Assembly: GCA_009760885.1 (NCBI GenBank) | Contig: CM019713.1 | Location: 5,524,996 to 5,588,995, forward strand | DNA length: 64,000 nt | Direction of reading: 5' to 3' | From: Achatina immaculata | Lineage: Eukaryota; Mollusca; Gastropoda; Stylommatophora; Achatinidae | Part shown: positions 47,271-58,219 of the stretch, piece after piece | Layout: each line of letters begins with the position of its first letter | Position numbering within the stretch: position 1 is the first letter of the stretch | The notes under the pieces: model-generated | What the model was told of the DNA's origin: nothing | Seen by the model: only the letters and a program-made list of their open reading frames with translations | Databases searched by the model: none | Translations under genes and position numbers: made by a program

Positions 47271-48494
47271 CACTCTTTCCTCATAACTGTAGTCTAATGT
47301 ATGCTATAAAATAACTACTAATATATTGCAGTGTTTTTCTGTAGTGAGAATGTACAAATTAAGTGTACTTGGTTAATTCATGTTGTTGTTATGTGTATGG
47401 ACAGGTGGTGAATGTAAAAAAAAAATATTGTTGAATGTGTGGGTAAGAGTGGAAAGTAAATATTTCTGAACTTCATTCATGCTTGTTACTTAACTAGCAC
47501 ACTGGTACTAAACTGATTTTGAATGTATGTGACAGTGTGAAAGGTAAGAGATAAAAAAAAAGCAGAATGTCTTACTGGCATGCAGTACAGTTAGCAGTGA
47601 ACACAAGCTCACATATTCTTCACAACATTCATGCAGGTGTGCACACATACAAACATGTATTCACCAGACACATCATGGAAGGTTCTGCTCTTTTACAGCC
47701 ATACAGCCTTAGCAGTATTAAGTTATACCTCTGAAGTGTTACATATAACCAAAGCTATATGGAAATTATGCAGAAAATATTACAGTGTTACATTGAAAAT
47801 GACATTATATAGTCACTTGTGAAATACTTATTCACTACCATTCTAGTGGTATAATTAAAACCAACAAAAGAGTGATGTCTAGAGAGGACACATTATTGAA
47901 AATAACCAGTTGTGCAACAAAATTAAGTTACAGATATGCATGAGAAAAGGGCGGACAGAGTTAGGGAGAGGTTCTGAGGATTGGAGATAGTATCATTTTT
48001 TGCAGTGAGCAAGTGGTGTTAAAGAAGGAGAAGGAGTTGGAAAAACTCTAGGATGGCCATTTTGGTTCATGATGTCCTGCAGTCTTAAGTTCTTTATGAC
48101 CTATACCATTGGTGAAGATTCTGCAAAGAAGACTGTTAGGGTTTTTTTTTTCTTGAAACACCAGGGTTTTTTTTTCTTGAAACACCAGGGTTACTTCTGA
48201 AAACAGAGAATATGCACCTCAAGGGCAGAGTACATCAGAATACGCTAGAGTACACCTTGCGCTTGTGGTGCCCCACATGTTTTTAAGTTACAAGCAGAAT
48301 ACTCAGCTCAAAATAAATCAGTCCCAGAGGTGAAAGTGAAGTGGAGAAATGTAAAAAAAAAAAAAAATCCAGTATTTACTCCCTTCAATATTTTTCACTG
48401 ACTGTTTTTATTGGGTGACATGAAGATCTTGCTATGTTGACTGGTTTGTTCTTTTGTTATAACAACTTTGCGGATATTTATTTCTCTGGAATAG
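47271..48494. other. Intron 6, 3' end, unassigned
   Basis: A 29-bp direct duplication occurs at about 48136-48190 (two copies of tttttcttgaaacaccaggg). No exon identified. Confidence 0.4.
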
Positions 48495-48682
48495 ACTCTC
48501 GACAGTACCAGACAAACAACGCCACAGTGGAGACAAGACAGTTCAATCAGACAAGTTACAGTCAGGGTGGTCAGTTTGGTGGCCCCATTGGTCAGCAGCG
48601 GTCACTCATCACACGAGTCAACACAGTGAGAGAAAGGGAGACTATAGAGGGAGGCAGTACAGAGATCTTGGAAAGGGATGTG
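48495..48682 (+). CDS. EPS8: EPS8 exon 7, Gln/Thr-rich linker
   Basis: The acceptor is tctggaatag (AG 48493-48494, weak pyrimidine tract) and the donor is gtgagt (48683). It enters in phase 1 and ends in phase 0. It encodes a low-complexity linker (YQTNNATVETRQFNQTSY, GGQFGGPIGQQ) and then ETIEGGSTEILERDV. The last residues continue into exon 8 as ERDV|QLLNH, which aligns with the 'RDVQILNH' junction of vertebrate EPS8. The exact 5' boundary is the least certain in the model; AGs at 48505 and 48511 are alternatives but also fail to match the phase of exon 6. Confidence 0.8.
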
Positions 48683-49024
48683 GTGAGTGCTGTGTTCTAC
48701 TCATTATTTCAGGTCATTTTTCACAACATCATGTAATGTTGATACTCATTATCTTCAGCAATCTTATTCATTACTTTTACAAAGGTTTTTTTTCTTTCAT
48801 CAAGGAGCAAAGTGATTAGTGCTATAGGTTCTCATGGTGAAGGCTGGGGGTTTGGATCCAGCTGGAGACGCCTTAGTCACCCAGCAGTAGAAATGGGTAA
48901 CCTGACTTCTGGAGCTAGGGAAGGAAAAGTGGCCAGGCATAATGCTGACCACATCACCCTTTGGTGTGCTGGCAGGTCAAGGAAAATATGGACACTAACA
49001 CCATATCCCTATATGCCTTTAAGG

Positions 49025-49994
49025 CAGTGGTTCTCAACCCATGGGCCGGGCACAAAGGTGGGCTGTGATGGAGTATTGTAGGCCGTGCTGAAGTCTCAGA
49101 GCAGCAAAAAAAAAAAAAGAGACAAAAAGTGGATACAATAAAAAAATTATTCCACATTTTTCACGCAATGCATAGGCCCTAGGAGCAGACTGCACGGATG
49201 CAAGCTGGAGAATTGTAGGTTGTTTTATTAGCATGTCCCCAGTACGGCTATTGAAGAAAGGATGGTCCAGACAGTGTTTCTTCTAGCATCAAACAGAAAT
49301 GTGATGTACATAAAAAGACGGCATCGTTTTTGAAGTGTGACACTGGCGTCTTTCTAACCATGTTGCTGAAACGTGCAGTTTTACAATGTAATTTTAGAGA
49401 GCAGTTGGCGTAGATTCTGCGAGAGAGCAGAAGTGAAATATAATTCTCAGCAATTGTTTTATTCCAGCCAGAATAGACATGCTATCCAACCGGAAACAGT
49501 GCCATATTTATGGTAAATGAAAAGAACTTTTGTGTAGCAATGACTGTGCAGTTAAACACATAGAGAAAATATTACATATATGCAGGAAACTCTACCGTAG
49601 AGAGCTGAACAACAACACAACTCCTTCATATCAGCAGAGGAAGTACCCCCCCTCAGACAAGTGTTTCAGCCCTTTAAACTCCTAACACTCTAAGGGGGGT
49701 GGGCCCCTCTGGGTCATGACTCCCAGAGGTCTTGTGAGTTGTTGCTTTTTTTTCCCGGTCCCGGGATTGAACCCATGATCTTCCAGTTGCCACTGCACTT
49801 TTTTGAAGTGCGTCTTTAGCGATTTAGCTATGGAGGACTGGTATTGGTTGTGGCAAATACATAATAAACTTTACACAATAAACTGTATAAAATTAGATGT
49901 ATACCTTGGAAATGTAAAGCACTTTATTAGTGGGCTGCAAAAATGTATGACTTTTAAAAGTAGGCCATGCAGCAAAAGGGTCAGAGAACCACTG
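49025..49994. mobile_element. hAT element, 970 bp, nested in a SINE
   Basis: The left end is CAGTGGTTCTCAACCCATGG and the right end, reversed, is CAGTGGTTCTCTGACCC. Target duplications are ctttaagg (49017-49024) and ctctaagg (49995-50002). It keeps about 275 bp (49234-49508) missing from the 37230 copy and carries a further insertion at about 49585-49855. No intact transposase frame. Confidence 0.87.
49585..49855 (-). mobile_element. Second SINE type nested inside the hAT element
   Basis: The 37230 hAT copy reads straight through 'attacataatac' where this insertion sits. On the minus strand it has tagctaaatcgctaaagacg (A box-like) and gggttcaatcccggg (B box) about 60 bp apart. This is a tRNA-like head different from the main SINE family. 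Confidence 0.65.
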
Positions 49995-50329
49995 CTCTAA
50001 GGCATCGCAGGGTTACCTTTACCATTTACCTTATTTCAATTAGGGTAAAGCAGTACTCATTACTGTTAGGTAGTCTTGTTAATGTACTATAATTTACTAC
50101 TTTCAGAGTATGTTGTTACTTACTTTTAGGATGTATTGATACTTGTTACTTTTAGGACATGCTGATTTGCAGAGTATGGGAGCTTTTTAATTAAGGTTTT
50201 GTTTCCTAGCAGAAATTCATAACAGATAATACACTCTTTTGATCTAATCAGGTAACCTAATTTTTTGACATTATAAGGATCTAAAATATATGAACTTGTC
50301 ATATATTAATTTTTGCATCTTCTTGCTAG

Positions 50330-50462
50330 CAATTACTTAACCACTGCTTTGATGACATTGAGAAGTTTGTGGCAAGGCTGCAGCAAGCAGCAGAGTCTTA
50401 CAAGGAGCTGGAAAAGAGGAAACGTGACAGAGGTGCCAAAAACAAGAAAAAGCAATCTGGAG
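50330..50462 (+). CDS. EPS8: EPS8 exon 8, helical Lys-rich segment
   Basis: The acceptor is tcttgctag (AG 50328-50329) and the donor is gtatta (50463). It enters in phase 0 and leaves one base (phase 1). It encodes QLLNHCFDDIEKFVARLQQA, then AESYKELEKRKRDRG and AKNKKKQSGG. The helix followed by a basic tail matches the region after the PTB domain in EPS8 proteins. Confidence 0.94.
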
Positions 50463-52101
50463 GTATTATCAGGAGGCTCATTTTAGTAGTGTGGCAAAAT
50501 GAAATTATACAGCTTTAGCTCTTGAGTAATGCTGAATAGAAGTTGGATGACAGAATTGCATGTTTTAATCTAGCGTGCCTGTCAGTCCCTGCTACCATGT
50601 TCTAGCATTGACACATAGGACATTGACCCAGGAAAGTATGAAAAAAGAGATGAATTTTGTTTGTTTTTTTTTTATTCATTAATTCTGACCTTGTGAGACT
50701 GGCTGTTTACTTTTCTTTTACTGGCAGACATTGTGTTGTGCAGTGAGGTTTGCCTCATTTTGCAAACATGTATTCTCCATTTTCAGAGATTTTTTTCTTC
50801 ATTGCTTGTTTGACAAACTCCCATTTCTTTGGTTATATTGATAGGAAGAGGCATATTGTGGGGTTACTGACCCCCACCTTCTAGAGAGCCAGAACACAAG
50901 GCACTATTGACTGGTCCACACAAATGCTTCTGTGTCAACAAAAATGGAGATATTAGAAAATGATTATCAGTCATACCATCCAGGATTTAGTCAATGAAAA
51001 AGGAAAATGTGTCTAAATTACACTTATGAGTCAGACACTCAGCATGTCAGGAGGGTTAATTCAGCCTAAGAAGAGTATACAGAAAGTAATGGTAAGAGCA
51101 AGAGGGAATTTTTTTCAGACGGACTTTGATATAAATATCAGCTGTAGGAGATTTATTGTGTGTAGGACCTCAAGTACACAAATCCAGAAGGGGGAGGAGG
51201 GGAGAGAACAAAACAAGTACAGAATGTAGATATGTATAGTAGATTAACCTAGTGAAATGTAGATGGTCCATAATTCAGACGAATGATGAATTACATGGGA
51301 ATAAATGACATTTTTCTCACTTGATCTAAGGTTGTATCTTGTAATTTAAGAGTGTAGGTCATATCAGAGTGTTCACGAACTGGTTGAAATGTGCAAGAGA
51401 GTCTTCATATAGTTACCATTTGAGTTATGAACTAACAGATAATTGATAAAGATAAATCTACAGTCTTTTATGCAAAAGTATGATTGAGAGATCTGGCTGT
51501 GTTATAAACATAAAATAATGGGCATTGCAAGAGAGTGCTGAAAGTAGGAAGCTTGAATATAGCACTATTTATATTGTTGGTGGCATATGTGAATGCATAA
51601 AAGATCATTTCATGTCTGGTCAGAGGTCAGCATATTTGTTTTAGGGATGTGCTGTATATTACCTATTTTAGGTCTTGTGGGACAAAAGAGAGTGGTAAAT
51701 GAGGGTATTTAATGTATTGCATGTCTGAAAAGTCAGAAGTATTATTGTAAAATGAACTTTATTGGTTGGATCAAATGGATCATGGGCTGTATATGGCCAT
51801 TAGACAATCATTTTCCAGCCATTGATTTAGATATTTGGATTTTATAAACATAGAAGGAGTTGATGACAAGTAGTTCTGATGTCTTTAGAAGTAGCATATA
51901 AATGTACCACTACAGGGGATAAGAGAGGTGTAAGCAAATCCATTGCATATGAGCAGCTTTAGTTGAGTTAGGGTGGTGGTTTCTGGAAAAATGATTCATG
52001 ATTATATAGCTATTAAATACTTCCTTGTATGTCCTCTATGTTTAAATGAAGTAAGCTAACTTTTTTTTTTTTCCTTTAATTTATCGCTGCTGTGTTACTA
52101 G
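50463..52101. other. Intron 8, unassigned
   Basis: No repeats or exons recognised. A strong pyrimidine tract at 52062-52080 precedes the candidate microexon. Confidence 0.4.
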
Positions 52102-52107
52102 CTGGAG
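52102..52107 (+). CDS. EPS8: Candidate 6-nt EPS8 microexon (Ala-Gly)
   Basis: A T14 tract plus further pyrimidines lead to tgttactag at 52093-52101. The six bases ctggag are followed by gtaata. Inserted between exon 8 (one base left over) and exon 9 (needs two), it would add exactly two residues, Ala-Gly, without shifting frame. A longer version ending before gtgagc (16 nt) would shift the frame and stop early. Splice-site shape and phase are the only evidence. Confidence 0.3.
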
Positions 52108-52907
52108 GTAATACCATGTGAGCAATATTGCTTTTGTTTCCTGCTTTTGTATATTAGCTCACTTCATTATCTGCAGTGAATGATTATTTATTTATAACTG
52201 ACAAGTCAAATGTATGTGTTAAGCACATCATGATTGTATATTGTAGTTCTTATATGTATTTATATAATCATGGGCAAATTTGATATAGTAAGAAATTGTT
52301 TTTAAAAATGTGAGACAAGATTGACTGATTTGCTGTGTGCTGTTATTTATTTGAAACTAAATTAATGATAATGTGCCAGTTGGTACAGAACTAATGTCTT
52401 GAAGTGAATTTTTTTTTTTTATATATCTTACTCACATATCCATGATGACTAACTGTGTGTGTTTTTGAGTGCTGTTGTTATGATTTATTAATTTTATCAT
52501 CCTGTATATAAATTTATTATGTTTATCAGTTTGATGGAGATGGAGAACAGTTAAAATGTACAGTATGTTTTCCTTTTGTAAAATGCTTATTATTTTGTCT
52601 TTAAGTCTATTATTTTTTTTGTAATTGCATTTATACAAGTTTATCAGTCATATTTTCTCTCATATTTATTTGTATTTTTCTTTGTGAAATAGGAAGTTTC
52701 AGGTTTTACAGTTTCTGTAAGATTTAAATATTTTAATCTAAATATAATCAAAGGAATTGGCTAAAAATTATGTTATGACAGAACATAAATATCATGAAAG
52801 TTAATGAAGTAAATATGAATGTGCAGTGTTAAATTTGTTTAAAGCCTGTGTTAACATTACATTATCTAATGGGGCTAATGTGAAATTTGCATGTCTTGAC
52901 TCCTCAG
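52108..52907. other. Intron between candidate microexon and exon 9
   Basis: AT-rich, with no feature beyond a T-run at 52410-52420. Confidence 0.4.
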
Positions 52908-52996
52908 ATGGAATGTTGAATGCTAGAGCAAGACCTCCTCCAGACCGTGACTTTGTGGATATTTTCCAAAAGTTCAAGCTGTCTTTCAACTTGCTG
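52908..52996 (+). CDS. EPS8: EPS8 exon 9, RARPPP segment
   Basis: The acceptor is gactcctcag (AG 52906-52907) and the donor is gttagt (52997). It enters in phase 1 (Asp completed) and ends in phase 0. It encodes [20 protein letters not shown] and KFKLSFNLL, matching the conserved '(L)RA+PPPP..FLD.FQKFK..FNLL' block of EPS8. Confidence 0.95.
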
Positions 52997-53789
52997 GTTA
53001 GTTTCCACTGTTAAATGAGTTGAATATTTGAAAGTTTTACTTTCATTACACCTAGAGACAAAAAAGAAATCTCTTTCCTGTTGCAGTCTTCAATATCTGT
53101 TTTTTTATTTCACATACTGGCTTTCTCTTTCTCTTGGACTTTTATATTGTCAGTGTTTTTCAGAGTCACATCCATCATATTCTTTTTCCCTATACACGTT
53201 GTGCCCATTCTACATGGTATTTTTCTCCCCAAACAGTCATCTCATTTTCCTTGAACATCTGATAGCAACAAATTGGAACTTTAAAACTTACATACTTACC
53301 TGTGCATGTGTATTCTTTTCATGCTTGTCTGTTATTAGCTCATGTATATCTTTATATGATCCTTCTACCTTTTGTGCAGCTGGACTCTAAATCAGTCCCC
53401 ATTCACATTAGTCAGTCCAACATAAAAATGGAGACCTGAAACATGTTTTGGGGAATAGGTACAGAGGGGCTTGAAGTGGGCTGTTACTTCAGGAAGTTGG
53501 GACGTTGACAAGTGCAGATTGTAATGATTTATTGTCCAGTGTGCTATAAGACTGCGTGCTTTTTTAAAATCAGTATTAACTTCCTTGGCATTAACCTTGT
53601 ATGTTATATGGGCCAGGTTTTCCATGTACCTGTTAACCCAAAATGTTATACAGGCTAACTTGCTTTTGGCACCAAACACAGCATTAAGCCCAAATGATGT
53701 TCAGGGTAGTATTGTGATGACATGTAGTTAATGAAATGATACCAGGCTTCTAAAAATAATTATGAGAACTCCTTAGTTAATCATATCAC
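52997..53789. other. Intron 9, unassigned
   Basis: T-rich sequence. The frames at 53028-53390 and 53392-53679 show no recognised motif. Confidence 0.4.
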
Positions 53790-53897
53790 TCTCTAGTGTG
53801 CTGACAGGTCAAGGAAAATATGGGCACTAACACCATATCCCTATGTGCCTCCAAGGCATGACAGGGTCACCTTTACCTTACCTACCTTTACCTTAGT
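53790..53897 (+). mobile_element. SINE 3' fragment
   Basis: cactctctagtgtgctgaca and aatatgggcactaacacc, then ttacctttaccttacc, match the 3' half of the main SINE family. The head is missing. Confidence 0.7.
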
Positions 53898-54148
53898 TAA
53901 TGAGTGGATGGGGGCCATCATGGCATCTTGAGCAATGTTTTCAGCTTGCTTTTTTTTTTTTTTCATCAGAAGCATAACACTGAGAAGGTTAATTCCCTAG
54001 AATAGTGTTGTACTCGGTGACATTGTTTGATATTGTTATTTACCAAAGTAGCCCATGTTAACTTACAGGGGAGAAAAAGAAAATATGTTATCAGTGTATA
54101 AGATTAGCTTGAATATTAGTGAAGCCTGTCATTATGTTCTCTTTACAG

Positions 54149-54387
54149 GCCAAACTAAAGGCTCATATTCATGACCCCAATGCACCAGAGCTTGTTCACT
54201 TCCTGTTCACTCCCCTGTCCCTCATCTATGAGGCAAGTCGTGATCCATACCATGGAAATCAGAACCTGGCTGACCAGGCAGTGGCACCTGTCCTGACTGG
54301 AGATGCCAAGCAGCTTATGCTGAACTGCCTGACATCAAAAGAGATTGAGCTGTGGCAGGCACTGGGGAAACATTGGACAACTAGCAG
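54149..54387 (+). CDS. EPS8: EPS8 exon 10, conserved middle region
   Basis: The acceptor is ctctttacag (AG 54147-54148) and the donor is gtatgt (54388). The 239 bp run from phase 0 to phase 2. It encodes AKLKAHIHDPNAPELVHFLF, TPLSLIYEASRD, then VLTGDAKQLMLNCLTSKE and LWQALGKHWTTSR. 'LVHFLFTPL' and 'LW..LG..W...R' are diagnostic of EPS8-family proteins. It has few CpGs, unlike exons 3 and 4. Confidence 0.96.
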
Positions 54388-54569
54388 GTATGTTGTTAAC
54401 AACATGCAGATAATGGTAAGAATCTGTGTAGCTTCATCTGGCCAGGAAATATGCAATCATTCACATTGGTTTACAGTATGAAGATAATTACTGTGTCTGA
54501 AGGAATAGGCAGCAGCCAAGATACTTTAAGAACTGTTACATCTGTCATCGTCTTACATCGTGCCTGTGC

Positions 54570-54728
54570 CGTTAAACGTCACATAGGGCTCGCATAGTTG
54601 TTTACCAAGTTTTCCTGTTCTCAGCGAGTCTTTCTACTTCATCAAGGGATGTTATGCTCGCTAATCTGGCTTCTCTTAACAATGTCCTCTTTAGAGTTTC
54701 ACGCGGCTGACCTCTTTTTCAGCAAAAT
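54570..54728 (-). mobile_element. LINE family C 3' end
   Basis: It matches 27970-28120 in the same orientation (gttaaacgtcacatagggct; caatgtcctctttagagttt). It is truncated after about 155 bp and lies in intron 10. Confidence 0.75.
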
Positions 54729-55435
54729 AAATAATTAGCCAATAGTAGAAATTTGTAAGCAGTAAATTCCTTAACCACCACAAGATCTCATTGTCATCAT
54801 CAGCCTGTTACATGTATCCTGTGAATGTTGATTGCATTTAGGCTGCATATTGACCTGTCATAGTCTCTGGCATCCAAAAGTAACCCCGATTGATCTCCCA
54901 GATGAAGGAAGGTGGGATTCTGTAAAATAAGCATTTAACCATGTTTCCCTTTCAGCCAAAAAAAAAATTCTTCCTTAAATAAATCCATTGTGTTGGACTT
55001 AAAATTTTTTTTTAAAAAAGTGTTAAAAAGTCACAAAGAATGGCAAAAGAGATTACATGATTCCATTACCTTGCATTCAAATTTTAAAAAAGAAATTACT
55101 GTAATGCACTCTTTAACCTTTTACAGAAGGATCACTGCATTCATGTGGTCCATTAAATGCAGTGAACTTATGATTGTGGGTAACTTGCCAAAGTGCACAG
55201 CTCTGAGACTGATGATGAACCATTTTCCAGAGAGTGGTATGGGAAAAGTCAGGTGTTGACTTGTTCAGGTGTGGTTTATTTTTTTTTTTTGGCCATCCAT
55301 TGCTGTCAGAATGGGTATTTCTGCTCTTCAGTACTAGTGTTCATGCCAGTATTATAGAGATACAGTAAACCTTTTGTGTTCCAAGGATTTTAAAGTAATT
55401 TTTTCAAATGTACTTTTTTTTGTGTTATTTGTTAG
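54729..55435. other. Intron 10, remainder, unassigned
   Basis: No recognised element or exon. Confidence 0.4.
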
Positions 55436-55625
55436 GGATGAGTGGCGAGGACATATTCCACCATATGTTCCTGAATTCTATGATGGATGGCAGCCTGCTG
55501 CAGCATTTGATGAGCAAACCTTGAGGTCAGCTCCCATGGCACAGCCGGCTATAATGGCATCCACATTACCAATGATAGAGCCAGCAAGAACACAACCGGT
55601 GGTTGAAGAGAGACGAAGAGGATAT
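55436..55625 (+). CDS. EPS8: EPS8 exon 11, IPPYVPEF segment
   Basis: The acceptor is tatttgttag (AG 55434-55435) and the donor is gtatgt (55626). It enters in phase 2, completing Arg, and ends in phase 0. It encodes DEWRGHIPPYVPEFYDGWQP, then a Pro/Ala/Met-rich linker ending in ERRRGY. 'IPPYVP.F..GW.P' is strongly conserved in EPS8. Confidence 0.95.
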
Positions 55626-55776
55626 GTATGTAAACTTGTATTTATGATATGGGTCACATGACATTTCATCTTTATTGTATGGTTCATTATCCTGATTGAT
55701 CTGTAATGAATAATTTTTACATAGCTTTCTTAGCTGAGACATATTTTGGTAAATGTTCGCATTGTTGAGAAGCTAT

Positions 55777-55779
<3 letters not shown>

Positions 55780-55806
<27 letters not shown>
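55780..55806 (+). repeat. (CA)n microsatellite
   Basis: A dinucleotide run in the short intron 11. Confidence 0.95.
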
Positions 55807-55810
<4 letters not shown>

Positions 55811-56041
55811 AATAAAAATAAAACCCAACAGAAATTAAAGATAAAAATCAAATGCAGGCCAAGAGTACAGGAAGAATGAAAATAGGTCACAATGCTGACT
55901 TAAATGAAAAAAAAATGCACTACTAATATAGGCAAAAATGATGAGTTGTAGCTAGTAAGAGAAGCTTCAGTTTTATTTCTTTTCACTTGAAGTGTACCTG
56001 ACTGTGTATATAATTTGATACTTTTTGTTATGAATCTGCAG

Positions 56042-56343
56042 AATGCATTACATAGACCCATTCCTTTCCCTGATGAAGACAGACCAGTTGAGAGATTTCA
56101 TCAGCAAGATGACTTTGACAGGTTCGAGCCAAGAGTAAGAGACTACAGACCAAACTCTCGTGAATTTGAACTTCCCACACCAGGAGGATTTGAGCCAGTG
56201 CCTTCCACATCCAGGGCGTTCGAACCCCCTTCCCCTCGGGGCTTTGAACCTCCACGAGGGTTTGAGCCTCAGTCACGAGAGCGGTCACCACCCCAGATTA
56301 GCCCTTACACTTCTGAGTTTATAGAGACGCATCATGGAGAAAG
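56042..56343 (+). CDS. EPS8: EPS8 exon 12, GFEP-repeat linker
   Basis: The acceptor is tgaatctgcag (AG 56040-56041) and the donor is gtgaca (56344). The 302 bp run from phase 0 to phase 2. The encoded 100 residues are hydrophilic and proline-rich. They contain closely spaced copies of a F-E-P motif: PGGFEPVP, SRAFEPPS, PRGFEPPR and RGFEPQSR, plus a related REFELPTP. Acid/Arg-rich sequence (FPDEDRPVERFHQQDDFDRF) comes first. It occupies the EPS8 linker between the middle region and the SH3, which is poorly conserved in the family. Confidence 0.88.
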
Positions 56344-56559
56344 GTGACAACTTTAAAAAATTTTGATGTTGGTTTTTATTATTATTATTATTTTGGTATT
56401 TAGAGATACCTTCTTTGGCACTAGAATTAGGAAGTGACAACTGGTCAGTACCAAAGGTTTCAGCTCTCTTCTCAGAATTTACTTTATCATGATCATAAAG
56501 TAGAAGGTGTATTTATTTTAAATTTTGAAAGCTATTGTTTTTATGACCTTTAAAAATAG

Positions 56560-56830
56560 GAGACCATAATAACTGAGATATACTGATGACTTGATACTAA
56601 TATCATAAACTAGTGAACAAGATTATTGAAGAGAGCAATAAAAGAGGTTCAGAGCTAAAAAGGAGTAAAACAGAAACAATGGTAATATCTAAGAGTAAAT
56701 ATACCAAAGTGCATCGTCCTTTCATTTGAGGGGACACTGACACAAGTAAATAAATTCAGTTACCTTGGAGCAACAATAACAACTGATGACAAGAGCATAA
56801 ATGAAATAAAATCACAAATAGGTAAGATAA
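56560..56830 (+). mobile_element. LINE reverse transcriptase 3' fragment
   Basis: The plus strand, frame-shifted, reads ETMVISKSKYTKVHRPF and INSVTLGATITTDDKSINEI followed by KSQIGK. This is the block after YADD in RTE-like elements. It is interrupted at about 56830-56860, where a minus-strand LINE begins. Confidence 0.65.
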
Positions 56831-56854
56831 GAATAGGTAAGATAAGAATCTTCT

Positions 56855-57917
56855 TCTTCTTCAGCTTTCCAAGTCATTAAGTTCATTGCTCAGATAAAGT
56901 TCGCCTCCATTCCTCTCTATTCCTAATCTTCTCTCTCCAGTTGATGACACAATTTCTTTTATATCCTCTTCTATGTTGTCTTTCCATCTCTGTCTTGGTC
57001 TACCCCGTGGTTTGTTTCACTCATCTCTTGTGCTACATAATTTTCGTTTGTCTGTTCTCTTCCATTCTTTTACGTGGCCTACCCAACATAGTCTGTTCAG
57101 TTTCAAGACATTTATAATTTGTTGGGACTTAAATAAGCTGTTCAGTTCAGTGTTCTTTCTAGCTTTCCATTCTCCACTGTTGGTGTCCTTTATTGGCCCA
57201 AAATTCTTCTTAGGATCTTGTTCTCAAAGATCTGCAATTGTTGTTCATCTTTCTTTGTTGTACTCCACGTTTCTGATCCATACATGACAGCTGGTCTTAT
57301 TATAGTTTTGTAGATTGTTATTTTGGTGTTTTGGGACAGGATTTTGGATTTTAACAGGTTTTGCAAGACGAAGTAAATTTTATTCCCTGTCTGTACTCTG
57401 CTTTTTTAATTTCCTTGCTTACTATGTTACTTCTGTTGAAGGTTGTGCCTAGATAGTTGTATGTTTCTTCTTTCCTAATAATCATATCTCCAACATTTAT
57501 ATAATCTGGATCATTCTGCCTCTGATCTCTTGATATCTTCATATACTTTGTCTTATCTTGGTTAATGGTCAAGCCCACTTTCAGTGCAACATCTCTCAGG
57601 TGTATGCAGGTACTGATGATTTCTTGTGTAGTTTCCCCCACTAGGTCAATGTCATCAGCATATCCTAGTATTATAGCTTGTTCTTCTTTACTGCTTTCTT
57701 CTTTTACTTTTCTGATTAGCTTTTCTAGTACTAGGTTGAATAGTAATGGAGATAATGTACTACCTTGTTTTAAGCCAGTTCTTATATAGAAGGGTTCTGA
57801 CTTTCTTCCTTTATATATTGCTATATTTTTTGTATCCTCCATACATATTCTGATCAGATTGATTAATTTATTAGGTATCTCAAATTCTTTCATAATTTTC
57901 CATAAGCTGCTCCTCAA
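56855..57917 (-). pseudogene. 5'-truncated LINE with a long intact reverse transcriptase segment
   Basis: The minus strand has an uninterrupted 188-residue frame (57351-57917): NLIRICMEDTKNIAIYKG, IRTGLKQGSTLSPLLFNLVL, an intact ILGYADDIDLVGET box near 57650, LTINQDKTKYM and TYNYLGTTF. Frame-shifted sequence follows to the left: VMYGSETWSTTKKDEQQLQI, ENKILRRILGPI, WVGHVKEWKR and GRPRQRWKDNIEED. The 'LKQG...SPLLFN' form differs from family B, so it is a separate family. Both flanks carry aagataagaatag repeats. Confidence 0.85.
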
Positions 57918-58105
57918 TAAAGATAAGAATAGATAAGAACAAGATAAGAATAGATAAGATAAAAGCAGTTTGGAAGTAGGATAGATTTTTTTTTTTTCGA
58001 CATGCTGTAGGTAAGTGATCCAGCAGAAGCAAAATGTCTTTTGTTTCCCTCATGGATTAGAATATCTGATAATTTAGGTGGTTATTATCTATTTTCCATT
58101 CATAG

Positions 58106-58219
58106 AAATGTTCGACAAGACTTACCAAAGAGCAGAGATCACTTACTATCGGCTGCTTCATCACGTCAAGAAGAGAACAATGCATATCTGGAAGTGCTCA
58201 GACGCAACAGTGATGCCAT
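58106..58219 (+). CDS. EPS8: EPS8 exon 13, linker before SH3
   Basis: The acceptor is ttccattcatag (AG 58104-58105) and the donor is gtaagt (58220). It enters in phase 2 and leaves in phase 2. It encodes NVRQDLPKSRDHLLSAASSR, then QEENNAYLEVLRRNSDAM/I. No domain is recognised; the C-terminal part looks helical. It joins directly to the SH3 exons. Confidence 0.88.

Larger units (their letters stand above)
48803..50035 (+). mobile_element. tRNA-derived SINE split by a hAT element
   Basis: The head has gagcaaagtgattagtgct (A box) and gggtttggatcc (B box). The core 'ggccaggcataatgctgacc' and 'acatcaccctttggtgtgct' run to 49024. The 3' tail (ctctaaggcatcgcag, then ggttacctttacc) resumes at 49995. 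Removing 49025-49994 and one target copy restores a continuous SINE. Confidence 0.8.
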
